From NCBI GenBank assembly GCA_963795935.1, contig CAWCJO010000029.1, forward strand, positions 62,001-126,000: a stretch of DNA of 64,000 nt, in the 5' to 3' direction. A program made the translations under genes and the position numbers. Position 1 is the first letter of the stretch. Each line of letters starts with the position of its first letter. The notes beneath the pieces were generated by a model. That model was not told the DNA's origin. It worked only from the letters and a program-made list of their open reading frames with translations, and made no database searches. The stretch comes from JAICMB01 sp963795935. Its GTDB lineage: Bacteria > Acidobacteriota > Terriglobia > Bryobacterales > Bryobacteraceae. Positions 45,530-53,413 of this stretch are shown piece by piece.

Positions 45530-45869
45530 ACTTCCTCTACATGCCGACGTCAGTGGAGCCGGAACGCCGATCGGTAATACCGGCTTGAATCAGAACAACG
45601 GACTGGGCGCCTATGTGTACGGGCGATTGGCGGATATCGCGGCCACCAACACAGGCGCTCGGAACTTCGGGGTCGACCCCGCTACCGGCGCCGCAACGCC
45701 GAGCGCGGCCGCGAACCAATTCTATGTCTTCAGCCGCGCCATCCCCGTGCAGACGCCGGAGCCGGATTCCACGGTATTCATCGGCGCGCGGCAATCCAAC
45801 CGCATCTCATCGCCTCAGCGCAATGCCTCCGTAGGATCGACCAGCGTCGCGCGCCGCGCCGGTACGTAG
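45530..45869 (+). pseudogene. Fragment of a secreted/outer-membrane-type protein
   Basis: Between the small secreted protein and the ADOP gene an open plus-strand frame reads HADVSGAGTPIGNTGLNQ, then NGLGAYVYGRLADIAATNTG and ATGAATPSAAANQFYVFSRA. The composition (Asn, Gly, Ala, Thr) is that of a secreted or outer-membrane protein fragment. It lacks a start with a ribosome-binding site, and its last ~18 codons are antisense to the ADOP 3' end. No family recognised; probably a leftover piece. Confidence 0.3.
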
Positions 45870-48289
45870 CTTGCCGCAAGCGCGATCGCCGCAAATGCCA
45901 GCGCGCTTCCCGCAAAGGTCCGCGGGTCCGTCGCGCTCACGTGGAACAACAGGCTCGACATCACGCGCGTCAACGCCAGCGACGCCCCCACGCCCGCCGC
46001 AATTCCCAACCCCGCCAGCATCGCGCCCTGCCGCATCACCAGCCCCAATATGGCCCCTCGGTCCGCGCCCAGCGCCATTCGTATCCCCAACTCCTGCGTG
46101 CGCTGCGCCACCGCGTAGGAGATCGTCCCGTACAGCCCCACGATCGCCAGAATCAAGGCCGTCCCCGAGAATATCGACAGCAGCAGCATGATAAACCGCG
46201 GCCCCGCCCGCGACCCCGCCAACACTTCTTCCAGCGTCCGCACCTCCGTTACCGGCTGCTCCGCATCGAGCGAAGCGATCGCGCGCCGCGCATCCGCGAT
46301 CGCCGCGTGCGGATCGCCCGCCGTGCGCATCGCGATATACATATTGCGCGTCGGCAACTGCGGATAGGGCAGGTACAGCTCCGGCTGCGTCCCGCCCGCC
46401 AAGGTGACGTTCTTGATATCGGCCGCTACGCCAACCACTTCGATCGCTATGTTTTTCGATCCCAGATAGGCATGTTTGCCCAACGGAGTCTCTCCCGGCC
46501 AGATGCGCCGCGCCAGCGTTTCATTCACGATCCCCACGCGGTTCGATTCCGCGTCGTCGTGTTCCGTGAACGTCCTCCCGCGCAACAGCGGCGTCCGCAT
46601 AGTCGAAAAATAATCCGGCCCGATCGTCTGGATGACGACGTGCGGCCTGCGCGCCATCTCGACCGGCGCCTGTCCTTCGAACAACATCGGCGCGAAACGG
46701 CTCGGATTCAGCGGCAGCGCCGAAGCGAGCGTCGCCGATCGCACACCCGGAATCGATTCCGCTTGCTTGGCGGCTTGCTCGAAAAACTGCACCATGCGCG
46801 AATCGTTCACCGCCTTTCCCATTGCCAACAGCGGCGGAGATGGATATTTCGCCGGCGGCACGGTGATCTGCATCGTCAGCACATTGCGCGCATCGACGCC
46901 GATCCCGGCATTCAGAATCGCCGCAAAGCTGCGAATCAACAACCCCGCCCCGATCAGCAACACCATCGAAAGCGCCACCTGCGCCACCACCAGCGCCGCC
47001 CGCAAGCGATTCTTCGCTCGTCCCGATGTCGATCCGCGCCCTTCATCGCGCAATCTTGCGTTCAAATCCAGCCGCGACGCCTGCAACGACGGCAGCAGGC
47101 CAAACAAAACGCCCGTCAGCGCGGCAACTCCCAGACTGAACGCCAGGACCGCAAAATCGATGTGAACCTCCGCGCCGCGTGGAAGATTCTCCTGCGCCAG
47201 CGGCAGCAGCGCCCGCGTCGCCCAGGCGCTCAGAAGTACGCCCACGGCTCCCGCCACCACCGCCAACAGCACGCTCTCCGTCAGCAATTGCCGGACAATC
47301 GCGCCGCGGCTCGCCCCCAGCGCCGTTCGGATCGCAAATTCCTTCCTGCGCCCCAGCGCGCGGGAGAGCAGCAGCCCCGCAACATTCGCGCACGCGATAA
47401 GCAGCACCAGGCCCACCGCCCCGAACAGGATCAGAATGGCCGGCCGTACATCTCCGACCAATTGTTCGCGCAAATCGTCCACGGCCATTTGCAGCTTCGG
47501 ATTGGCGTCTGCCAGTCCCGCGTGCGCACGCAGATACTCTTGACTCAGCCCCGCCATCTCGGCCCGCGCCTGCCCGATACTCACCCCGGGAGCGAGCCGC
47601 CCCACCGCCTCCAGATACATGGAGCCGCCATAAACCTGCTGCGGCGTGGCGATGTTTAACTCAAAAACCTTGGGAGTCCAGATGTCCACCTCCGCGCCCA
47701 CAAGCGAGAACTGAAACCCGGCTGGAGCGACGCCGACAACGGTGTAGGGCCGCGAGTCCAACGTAATGCTGTGCCCCAAAATGCCGCCGCTTCCGCCGAA
47801 GCGCCTGCGCCATAAGTTGTCGCCAAGGACAACGACCGCGGGCCCACCCGGCTTGTCTTCCTGTGGCGAAAACGCCCTCCCGAGAGCCGGCCGCACGCCC
47901 AGCACGTCGAAGAAGTTCCACGACACGCGTGCCGCCCGCAGTTGCTCCGCCTCGCCCCGCTCCGCATAATCGAACGACTCTTCGGTAAACGCCGCCAGCC
48001 CCGCAAATGCGCGCGCATGTTCCACCAGAAACTGAAATCGTGGAAACGAAAAGCCGCTTAGCGATATCCCCGACGCGGTGTCCGTTGTCGCCACCAGCGT
48101 CAACCTCTCGGGATGGGCGTAGGGCAACGGACGCAATAGCAGCGCATTTGCAACCGTAAAGATCGCCGTGTTTGCCCCAATCCCCAGCGCCAGAGTCGCA
48201 ATCGCGACCAGCGTAAAGCCCGGGCTCTTCGCCAGCATCCGCAGCGCCCCGCGGACATCCTGAAATCCTCTCTCCATCGTTGAAAGCAT
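45815..48289 (-). CDS. ADOP-type ABC transporter permease (MacB/FtsX-like), second copy
   Basis: An ~824-residue duplicated MacB/FtsX permease: opening QDVRGALRMLAKSPGFTLV, a first periplasmic MacB_PCD, FtsX helices around residues 285-440, a second PCD, and final FtsX helices ending PARRATLVDPTEALR. Start at 48289 is supported by GGGAGGA seven bases ahead; the frame begins at 48334. As with the 13-15 kb copy no ATPase is next to it. It lies 81 bases after the KaiC-like gene on the same strand and might be read through from that operon, though function suggests independence. Confidence 0.93.
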   Translation of the reverse strand: MLSTMERGFQDVRGALRMLAKSPGFTLVAIATLALGIGANTAIFTVANALLLRPLPYAHPERLTLVATTDTASGISLSGFSFPRFQFLVEHARAFAGLAAFTEESFDYAERGEAEQLRAARVSWNFFDVLGVRPALGRAFSPQEDKPGGPAVVVLGDNLWRRRFGGSGGILGHSITLDSRPYTVVGVAPAGFQFSLVGAEVDIWTPKVFELNIATPQQVYGGSMYLEAVGRLAPGVSIGQARAEMAGLSQEYLRAHAGLADANPKLQMAVDDLREQLVGDVRPAILILFGAVGLVLLIACANVAGLLLSRALGRRKEFAIRTALGASRGAIVRQLLTESVLLAVVAGAVGVLLSAWATRALLPLAQENLPRGAEVHIDFAVLAFSLGVAALTGVLFGLLPSLQASRLDLNARLRDEGRGSTSGRAKNRLRAALVVAQVALSMVLLIGAGLLIRSFAAILNAGIGVDARNVLTMQITVPPAKYPSPPLLAMGKAVNDSRMVQFFEQAAKQAESIPGVRSATLASALPLNPSRFAPMLFEGQAPVEMARRPHVVIQTIGPDYFSTMRTPLLRGRTFTEHDDAESNRVGIVNETLARRIWPGETPLGKHAYLGSKNIAIEVVGVAADIKNVTLAGGTQPELYLPYPQLPTRNMYIAMRTAGDPHAAIADARRAIASLDAEQPVTEVRTLEEVLAGSRAGPRFIMLLLSIFSGTALILAIVGLYGTISYAVAQRTQELGIRMALGADRGAILGLVMRQGAMLAGLGIAAGVGASLALTRVMSSLLFHVSATDPRTFAGSALAFAAIALAASYVPARRATLVDPTEALR

Positions 48290-48307
48290 GGACGTCCTCC
48301 CGCGCCA

Positions 48308-48331
48308 CCCGTTACCGCGACCAAAAACACG
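48308..48331 (+). repeat. 24-bp direct repeat, copy A (downstream end of the KaiC/S-4TM module)
   Basis: CCCGTTACCGCG followed by ACCAAAAACACG. A second copy at 55917-55940 (CCCGTTACCGCG then CCCGAAAACACG) differs at two of 24 positions and has the same orientation. The two copies lie just outside the first and last genes of the module. Confidence 0.5.
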
Positions 48332-48370
48332 CATGCCCGGGCCGCCCTACTCGACGGCCTTCGCCGACGC

Positions 48371-51300
48371 CTAAGACGACCCGCAGCATGGCAAAGACTG
48401 CCGCAGGAAACTCATCGAACTCACCAGGCTCGACATCGCGAGCTCAACCTCGTCGCGCACCCCGCGCTCCTTCGGAGCCCCCGGAATCTCCAGCACCCAG
48501 AGCAGGTGAGACGACAGCGTACTTGCGAACGATTGGTAGCAACCGAACCGCGACCGGCGCAGCGCGTTCCCCACCAGCTTCTTCAGGTCGTCGTGCGCAA
48601 AGCGGAAATAGCGCGACGTAGCCGCCTTCGCCGCCATCTCGGAATCCGCGCCCCCTTCATAGAAGTTGCGCCGCGTCGGCAGCCCCACGCCCATGTAGAG
48701 CCGCTCCATCTCGCGGCCGGGGGTAGTCAGGTTGCGAATGATCTCCAGACCCACATCGGGTGAGGCCGAGTAGGCGGGAACCGCGAGATACCACTCTCCC
48801 GCAGTCGATACGCCTCCATAAAGAGCCGTCACCTGCAGTCCCTGGCGTTCCGCGGGCTCCCGGTCGGAAAGTTCCTGGTTCAGAGTGTTATACCAATGCC
48901 GCGCCACGCGTCCGACGGGCTTCACTTTTTTGCGGTACCCATTCAAATGCGAGAGGCAGCATAAACGTCGGAACAGAAGCGCGGCCTCCACGGCTTCGGG
49001 CGAGGAGAGCCATTCCAACAGCTCGCAATCGCCGTTTGCGTCCCCAGCGCCGTTCACTGGCCGCGGACGAAGCGTCTGCAGGATCTCGAGGAACATGCAG
49101 TTGTACGTTTCCACGGCCTCCTCGTACACCGGGCAAGCAAACACCACCTCGTTCTCCTTAAGAGGCGGTTGCGGATTGTCGCACAAGCGCGCCAAGTCCT
49201 CCCACGAAGGCGGCAATTGGTCCAACGTGTGCGCCAGGAGGCTGATGTTTTCGTAAAACGGGACGGCGATGAACTTGTCCCGATCGGCATCGAAGACGTT
49301 GCGCAGCAGATCCGGAATACGATCGTCGAGCAGGTCCCGGCCGCGCGCCGCCGGGAACTGCGACAGCAGCGCAGCCGCATGCGGCAATTGAAACTCATCC
49401 AATTGTATGATCTGGAGCTCGTCCACGGCCGACAGCCGCGTCATCGAAAGGATGGTCGGATCGTAGTGCTCGCTTTGTTTCGCCAAGCGCGTGTCCGGCG
49501 ACACGGAGGTCCGCAGCGCGCCCGCCAGGCGGTCGTTATAGCGCTGATGATTTTCTGTCTCGGAATGCAGAAACAGCCGGATGCGTACCGGCTTCACCTC
49601 TCCGGCCGCATTGATATTCAGCATCGGCGCCGGCGCCACGCTCAGACCGGACCCGTCCAGCATCAGCTCGAACGCAATGCGGGGATGACGCATGAAGCGC
49701 GTCTTCACCGCGCGTACGAACGTCCGCTCCAATCCCCGCGACTGCACGCGATTGAATTCCAGCAGAAAATCGCAGGAGTCGGAGATCACGTCGCGCAGAC
49801 GCGATTGGCCTCGCGCCAGATCGTCGCCGCATACCAGCACCGCCGCGACCCGATAACGGCGCAAAAGGTTGATAAGCGCCACGCCAAAGGTGGAGTCCGC
49901 CGCCAGCAGAGGCATCTCCCGCTCCCAACGAGCGATGTTGGTAATCAGCACCCGGTCCGCCTGCGATCCATCGCCGCCGCGGGCGCGCTCGAGCGCATCC
50001 TCGATGTCCTGCAGCACGCGCGCCGGATCGACGTAGCCCGGCGAGACGGCGCAATAGCGCACATCCTCCCTGCGCCGCGCGTATGGCGGAATTCCACGAC
50101 CTTGGTTTCGGCGGTCGTCCTCGCGCCCCTCGATCCTGGGGAAAAGCTCGTCGAGGAAGTTCCTTGTCCGCTCTGGACTGTAGTCCGACACGAACACGGA
50201 GCGCCGCCGGGCGCCGCCGTTTTGCGGCGAGTCCCCGGAGGAGCCGCGCGCGCGCAGAAAATCGCCCCCCAACAGCGTCTTCGATTTGCCCGGACCCGCC
50301 AGAGCGATAATATCGCCGGGCTGCAGTTTATCGGTCCCCAGCAGCTCATCCATGCCCGGAACGCCAAAGCGCAGCGGCGGGTTCGGTTCCAGACCGCGAA
50401 CGGGAGGAGGCGCCAGGCGTTGCGGCGCCGCCGAAGACATGTCGATGCGAATTCCCCGCCCTCCTTCGATCGCCATGGCATGACGTCCCGACTGCTCTCC
50501 TTGCAGGCGCGATTTCGTAATTCTGAGATAGCGTTTCTGATATTCCGGTTCGGCCCCCAGATGGATCACCGTGTCGGCGATGTTCTCGGCAAAGTCGTCC
50601 TGGCTTCTTCCCGCTTCCGGCAGTTCACTCGTGAGCCATACATTGACGCGCGCCTTCTTCGCATCGGCGAACAGCTTGCGTGTCTCGCCGCGCAGATCGG
50701 CGTCCTTGCGCTCGCCCTGCAGCAGCGCGTTCACGGGATCAACAACCAGCAGACGTAATGAGTATTGGCGCATCCACGACAACTGGCCCGTGATTGTTTT
50801 GAGGAATTCGATCCAGGAATCCTCTCCCGGGCGCAGAAAAATCAGGCTGCCCTTGGCCGGGGCGGGCTTCGTAAGCGCCACGAAAACGCTCCCCAATCCG
50901 CGCACGATTTCAAAGGAATCGTCCTGCGTCGAGACGCCGATCGCCTCCAGCGCATAGAGGCACTCATCCTCGCTCTGCTCCAGAGCCATAAACCACGCAA
51001 CGCCGCCCTTGCGCGCCACCTCGACCGCCATTTGCAGGCTCAACAGCGACTTCCCGCTGCCAAATGGGCCGATGGTCAGGACGGTGCGCGAGCCGATCGG
51101 CTCCGCCCCTGTCGGTCGCACTGTCTCCGCCGCAAGATCGGGCTCGGTGTCCAGCAACATGAGTCCGCCGCCGCCGAAGAGATCGTCGAAGCCGCGGATC
51201 GAACTGGGAACGCCGAATAAATGGCTCAGCAAATACTCCGCGTCTCCCGCCCGCGGCTGCACGAAAAGCTTCTGAAACTCGGGGCCGGGCGTCAGGAATT

Positions 51301-51841
51301 CGAGCAGCAGGCCGGCCTCGATGTAAGCCTCGGCCAATGACCCGGCGCTGGAATCTTCCCGCGCGCCCTCGATCCGCGCGCGCAACTCCGCGCTGGGCAG
51401 CGACGCGCCATCCTCGGAGCTCTCGATCAACGCGGCCGCCACGCGCGCATACAGTTGCAATTCGTGGAGAACGAAAGAGGAGAGCCGCACGCCATGCGTC
51501 CTGCGAATCGAGCGCAGCGCAAGATAGCGGATATCGCGATCGCGGGCCGCCCCGCTTAAAAGGCGTTTCACCGTTGCGCGATAGCCAAGGTCCGCCAACC
51601 CGATGGACAGCAGTCGCGGATTTTCCGCATCGCGCGGCAGCCCCTCGACGAGCCGTTCCAGGCAGGCCGGCGCGAGCTCCGGCAACTCGCTGCTCAGGGA
51701 ACGCGTTTCTATAACGAGAGATCCGTCGCGCCAATGCGAGTGGTCGGACGCGGCGCTCCAAATAACGCGCAGAAACCGGACGACGGCGTCCGCGGCGGCT
51801 TCGAGCGAGCCGCCGCAGGCGAACACAAATGGAGTTGGCAT
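48371..51841 (-). CDS. Dual KaiC-like ATPase fused to a solute-binding-protein-like domain
   Basis: A 1156-residue protein with no signal peptide. Visible order: an N-terminal, mostly helical region of unknown type (~1-200); KaiC-like domain 1 (~205-470) with Walker A GPFGSGKS (258-265), Walker B RLLVVD (363-368) and the KaiC-type ending YLRITKSRLQGEQSGRHAM; KaiC-like domain 2 (~490-735) with FGVPGMDELLGTDKLQPGDI, a shortened P-loop AGPGKSKT (515-522) and no Asp in the expected Walker B (VLITNI), so probably not hydrolytic. Residues ~750-1065 resemble a MalE-type extracellular solute-binding protein: IIQLDEFQLPHAAALL, KFIAVPFYENISLLAH, PPSWEDLARL, then GEWYLAVPAYSASPDVGLEI and LPTRRNFYE. Last gene of the module; its ATG overlaps the ZAS stop (TGATG). 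Confidence 0.75.
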   Translation of the reverse strand: MPTPFVFACGGSLEAAADAVVRFLRVIWSAASDHSHWRDGSLVIETRSLSSELPELAPACLERLVEGLPRDAENPRLLSIGLADLGYRATVKRLLSGAARDRDIRYLALRSIRRTHGVRLSSFVLHELQLYARVAAALIESSEDGASLPSAELRARIEGAREDSSAGSLAEAYIEAGLLLEFLTPGPEFQKLFVQPRAGDAEYLLSHLFGVPSSIRGFDDLFGGGGLMLLDTEPDLAAETVRPTGAEPIGSRTVLTIGPFGSGKSLLSLQMAVEVARKGGVAWFMALEQSEDECLYALEAIGVSTQDDSFEIVRGLGSVFVALTKPAPAKGSLIFLRPGEDSWIEFLKTITGQLSWMRQYSLRLLVVDPVNALLQGERKDADLRGETRKLFADAKKARVNVWLTSELPEAGRSQDDFAENIADTVIHLGAEPEYQKRYLRITKSRLQGEQSGRHAMAIEGGRGIRIDMSSAAPQRLAPPPVRGLEPNPPLRFGVPGMDELLGTDKLQPGDIIALAGPGKSKTLLGGDFLRARGSSGDSPQNGGARRRSVFVSDYSPERTRNFLDELFPRIEGREDDRRNQGRGIPPYARRREDVRYCAVSPGYVDPARVLQDIEDALERARGGDGSQADRVLITNIARWEREMPLLAADSTFGVALINLLRRYRVAAVLVCGDDLARGQSRLRDVISDSCDFLLEFNRVQSRGLERTFVRAVKTRFMRHPRIAFELMLDGSGLSVAPAPMLNINAAGEVKPVRIRLFLHSETENHQRYNDRLAGALRTSVSPDTRLAKQSEHYDPTILSMTRLSAVDELQIIQLDEFQLPHAAALLSQFPAARGRDLLDDRIPDLLRNVFDADRDKFIAVPFYENISLLAHTLDQLPPSWEDLARLCDNPQPPLKENEVVFACPVYEEAVETYNCMFLEILQTLRPRPVNGAGDANGDCELLEWLSSPEAVEAALLFRRLCCLSHLNGYRKKVKPVGRVARHWYNTLNQELSDREPAERQGLQVTALYGGVSTAGEWYLAVPAYSASPDVGLEIIRNLTTPGREMERLYMGVGLPTRRNFYEGGADSEMAAKAATSRYFRFAHDDLKKLVGNALRRSRFGCYQSFASTLSSHLLWVLEIPGAPKERGVRDEVELAMSSLVSSMSFLRQSLPCCGSS

Positions 51842-52539
51842 CAGCGCGTCGAAAGCAAAGCGTTCACGCGCGATCGATAAAGCTGCTCGGCTTGGAGAAA
51901 TTCATTGCGGTCGCAGACTCCGCCGGATTCATCGAATTTCGCTACCTGGTATTCGCGGATATAGCTGGTGGAAGCGAGTGTGGCGAGAAAGAGCATCTGT
52001 TCGACGCTTCGAATCGCGATCGACGGACTGGGGCCTTGAAAGGCCGTCATAAAATCGTCCAGAGCCTTGCGGCCCGCTGGTCTTTGGTCCAGTATCTTTG
52101 CGGAGACCGCCGCGAGGTTCTCGGCCTGGATCAACCTTTCGGCATCGGCGCCCATGGCCTTGACGGTTTTCCAGGCGTCCCGCACGGCGGCGAAGTCCGG
52201 GGAGGGAGATTCGGCCAGACGCACAATCGCTTCGTCGGCCAGCGGAGCGGAAGCGCTCGCAGGCGCCGCCTCGGTTGCGGCCACTCGTTCACTAATGGCC
52301 TCGAGTTCTTCCCAATACTGCTTCGACGCCTTGGGATCGGTGTCAATCAGAAACTGCCAGCGCTCGCGGCAGCAGGCGCATCTCTCCATATGCCGAGCCA
52401 TGTTCTGAGGCAACGGCTGCGTCCCGTAATGCGTCGCGGCAAAATAGGGCCGCAATTCGTAAGCTCCAAAACCTTCCGGACACGTTTCTCCGGCCGGACA
52501 CGTCTCTCCGGAAGGTTGCGCGTCGTCTTCTACGCTCAT
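51841..52539 (-). CDS. Soluble zinc-finger (ZAS/zf-HC2-like) putative anti-sigma protein
   Basis: A 232-residue cytoplasmic protein with an N-terminal His-x3-Cys-x2-Cys (His50, Cys54, Cys57 in HMERCACCRERW), the core of zinc-binding anti-sigma domains. No membrane helix follows, so it would be a soluble ZAS protein. A perfect tandem motif GETCP-x-GETCP lies at ~11-22, adding two more cysteines. The middle and C-terminal parts (~65-232) are helical and unrecognised. Start at 52539 overlaps the stop of the small upstream gene by ATGA. Placed two genes after an ECF sigma factor, it is the likely regulator of that sigma. Confidence 0.65.
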   Translation of the reverse strand: MSVEDDAQPSGETCPAGETCPEGFGAYELRPYFAATHYGTQPLPQNMARHMERCACCRERWQFLIDTDPKASKQYWEELEAISERVAATEAAPASASAPLADEAIVRLAESPSPDFAAVRDAWKTVKAMGADAERLIQAENLAAVSAKILDQRPAGRKALDDFMTAFQGPSPSIAIRSVEQMLFLATLASTSYIREYQVAKFDESGGVCDRNEFLQAEQLYRSRVNALLSTR

Positions 52540-52724
52540 CCGTTTCTCCACAAGCACTTGCTCAGGTGAACGTACCTACTGAGCCGCGCGCGTAAGCGAG
52601 CGGGCGCTTCGGCCAATTCGGGGCTCTTGCCACGGGCTCCCCAGTTGTTAGTCTCCGCTTCGGCGCGTCCGCAAACGGGAGAAATAGGGGTTCCTACCCT
52701 GGCTGCTGTCGTCTGTTCTCGCAT
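52536..52724 (-). CDS. Small protein (62 residues) in the sigma/KaiC operon
   Basis: A short gene between the ECF sigma factor and the ZAS-like gene. Support comes from position, not similarity: GGAGGGA lies eight bases before the ATG (52722-52724), and its TGA overlaps the next ATG by four bases (ATGA). The protein begins MREQTTAARVGTPISPVCG, is basic in its C-terminal half (ARLRARLSRYVHLSKCLWRNG), and contains two cysteines. No family recognised. It could be only a leader peptide coupling translation of the ZAS gene. Confidence 0.5.
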   Translation of the reverse strand: MREQTTAARVGTPISPVCGRAEAETNNWGARGKSPELAEAPARLRARLSRYVHLSKCLWRNG

Positions 52725-52798
52725 CACAGTTGTCCCTCCACTTAGGTATACGGAGGCGGCGTGACTTTTTTTGGAATAGCGAATAAATTTCGGCCAAG

Positions 52799-53413
52799 CT
52801 ATCCAGGATCGCCGCGGCTGCGTTCCAGAGAAGCTCGGATCTCGCGATCAAGTCTATGGCGTATCTCATAGACAACATGCCGTTTTGCGCCCAGTTTGGC
52901 GCTAATGGCGGGCCCGCTCTCGTGATCGAGCACGAGATGCGCGATGCGCCGGTGCAGCGGATCGGGGAAGGAGTCGGCGGCCGCCCGAGCGATCGATTCC
53001 ACCATCTCGCTGGAGAAATGGTTGTCGGCGGCCTCCTCCAAGGCGGACAATGGCCGCTCCTCCAACGAAACCGAGGCCTCGCGCTCACGGCGGCTGTGCC
53101 GCCAGGCGTCGATCACCACGGAACTCGCGATGCGTAAAATGAACGCCGCCAGGGAACCCCGCGAAAAGTCGTAATTGGGGAGAGAAACGAACACGCGCAA
53201 GAACGTCTCCTGCCGCAGTTCCTGCGCCTCGGCGTCCGACGCGGCGCCGGAGAGGCGCCGGATTTTCGCTTCGACCAAGGAGCGAAAGCGTTTGTAGAGG
53301 ATGTCCCACGCCTCCCGCCGCGGCGGACGGGCCGCGCAGGCCAACGCCAGATCCGCGTCGTTCAGAGCAGAGTAGTCGTCCGAGCCGGAGTAGTCGTCCC
53401 CCGCGCCGCTCAT
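52799..53413 (-). CDS. ECF-type RNA polymerase sigma factor
   Basis: A 204-residue group 4 (ECF) sigma factor. Region 2 is convincing: AWDILYKRFRSLVEAKIRRL, then ELRQETFLRVFVSLPNYDFSRGSLAAFILRIASSVVIDAWR. Region 4 (~150-200; LVLDHESGPAISAKLGAKR HVVYEIRHR in two pieces) is divergent but has the helix-turn-helix size. The ATG at 53411-53413 overlaps the phosphoesterase stop (ATGA); an upstream in-frame ATG at 53431 would lie within that gene. It presumably directs transcription of its own operon and possibly remote targets, controlled by the ZAS-like protein. Confidence 0.85.
   Translation of the reverse strand: MSGAGDDYSGSDDYSALNDADLALACAARPPRREAWDILYKRFRSLVEAKIRRLSGAASDAEAQELRQETFLRVFVSLPNYDFSRGSLAAFILRIASSVVIDAWRHSRREREASVSLEERPLSALEEAADNHFSSEMVESIARAAADSFPDPLHRRIAHLVLDHESGPAISAKLGAKRHVVYEIRHRLDREIRASLERSRGDPG

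Noticed and set aside
45941..47659. 572-residue plus-strand frame opposite the second ADOP gene
   Set aside because: Arg/His/Gln-rich antisense shadow with no recognisable domain.
49169..50758. 529-residue plus-strand open frame opposite the KaiC-like gene
   Set aside because: It is antisense to a clearly conserved ATPase gene, is Arg/Gln/His-rich as GC-rich antisense frames are, and shows no domain.
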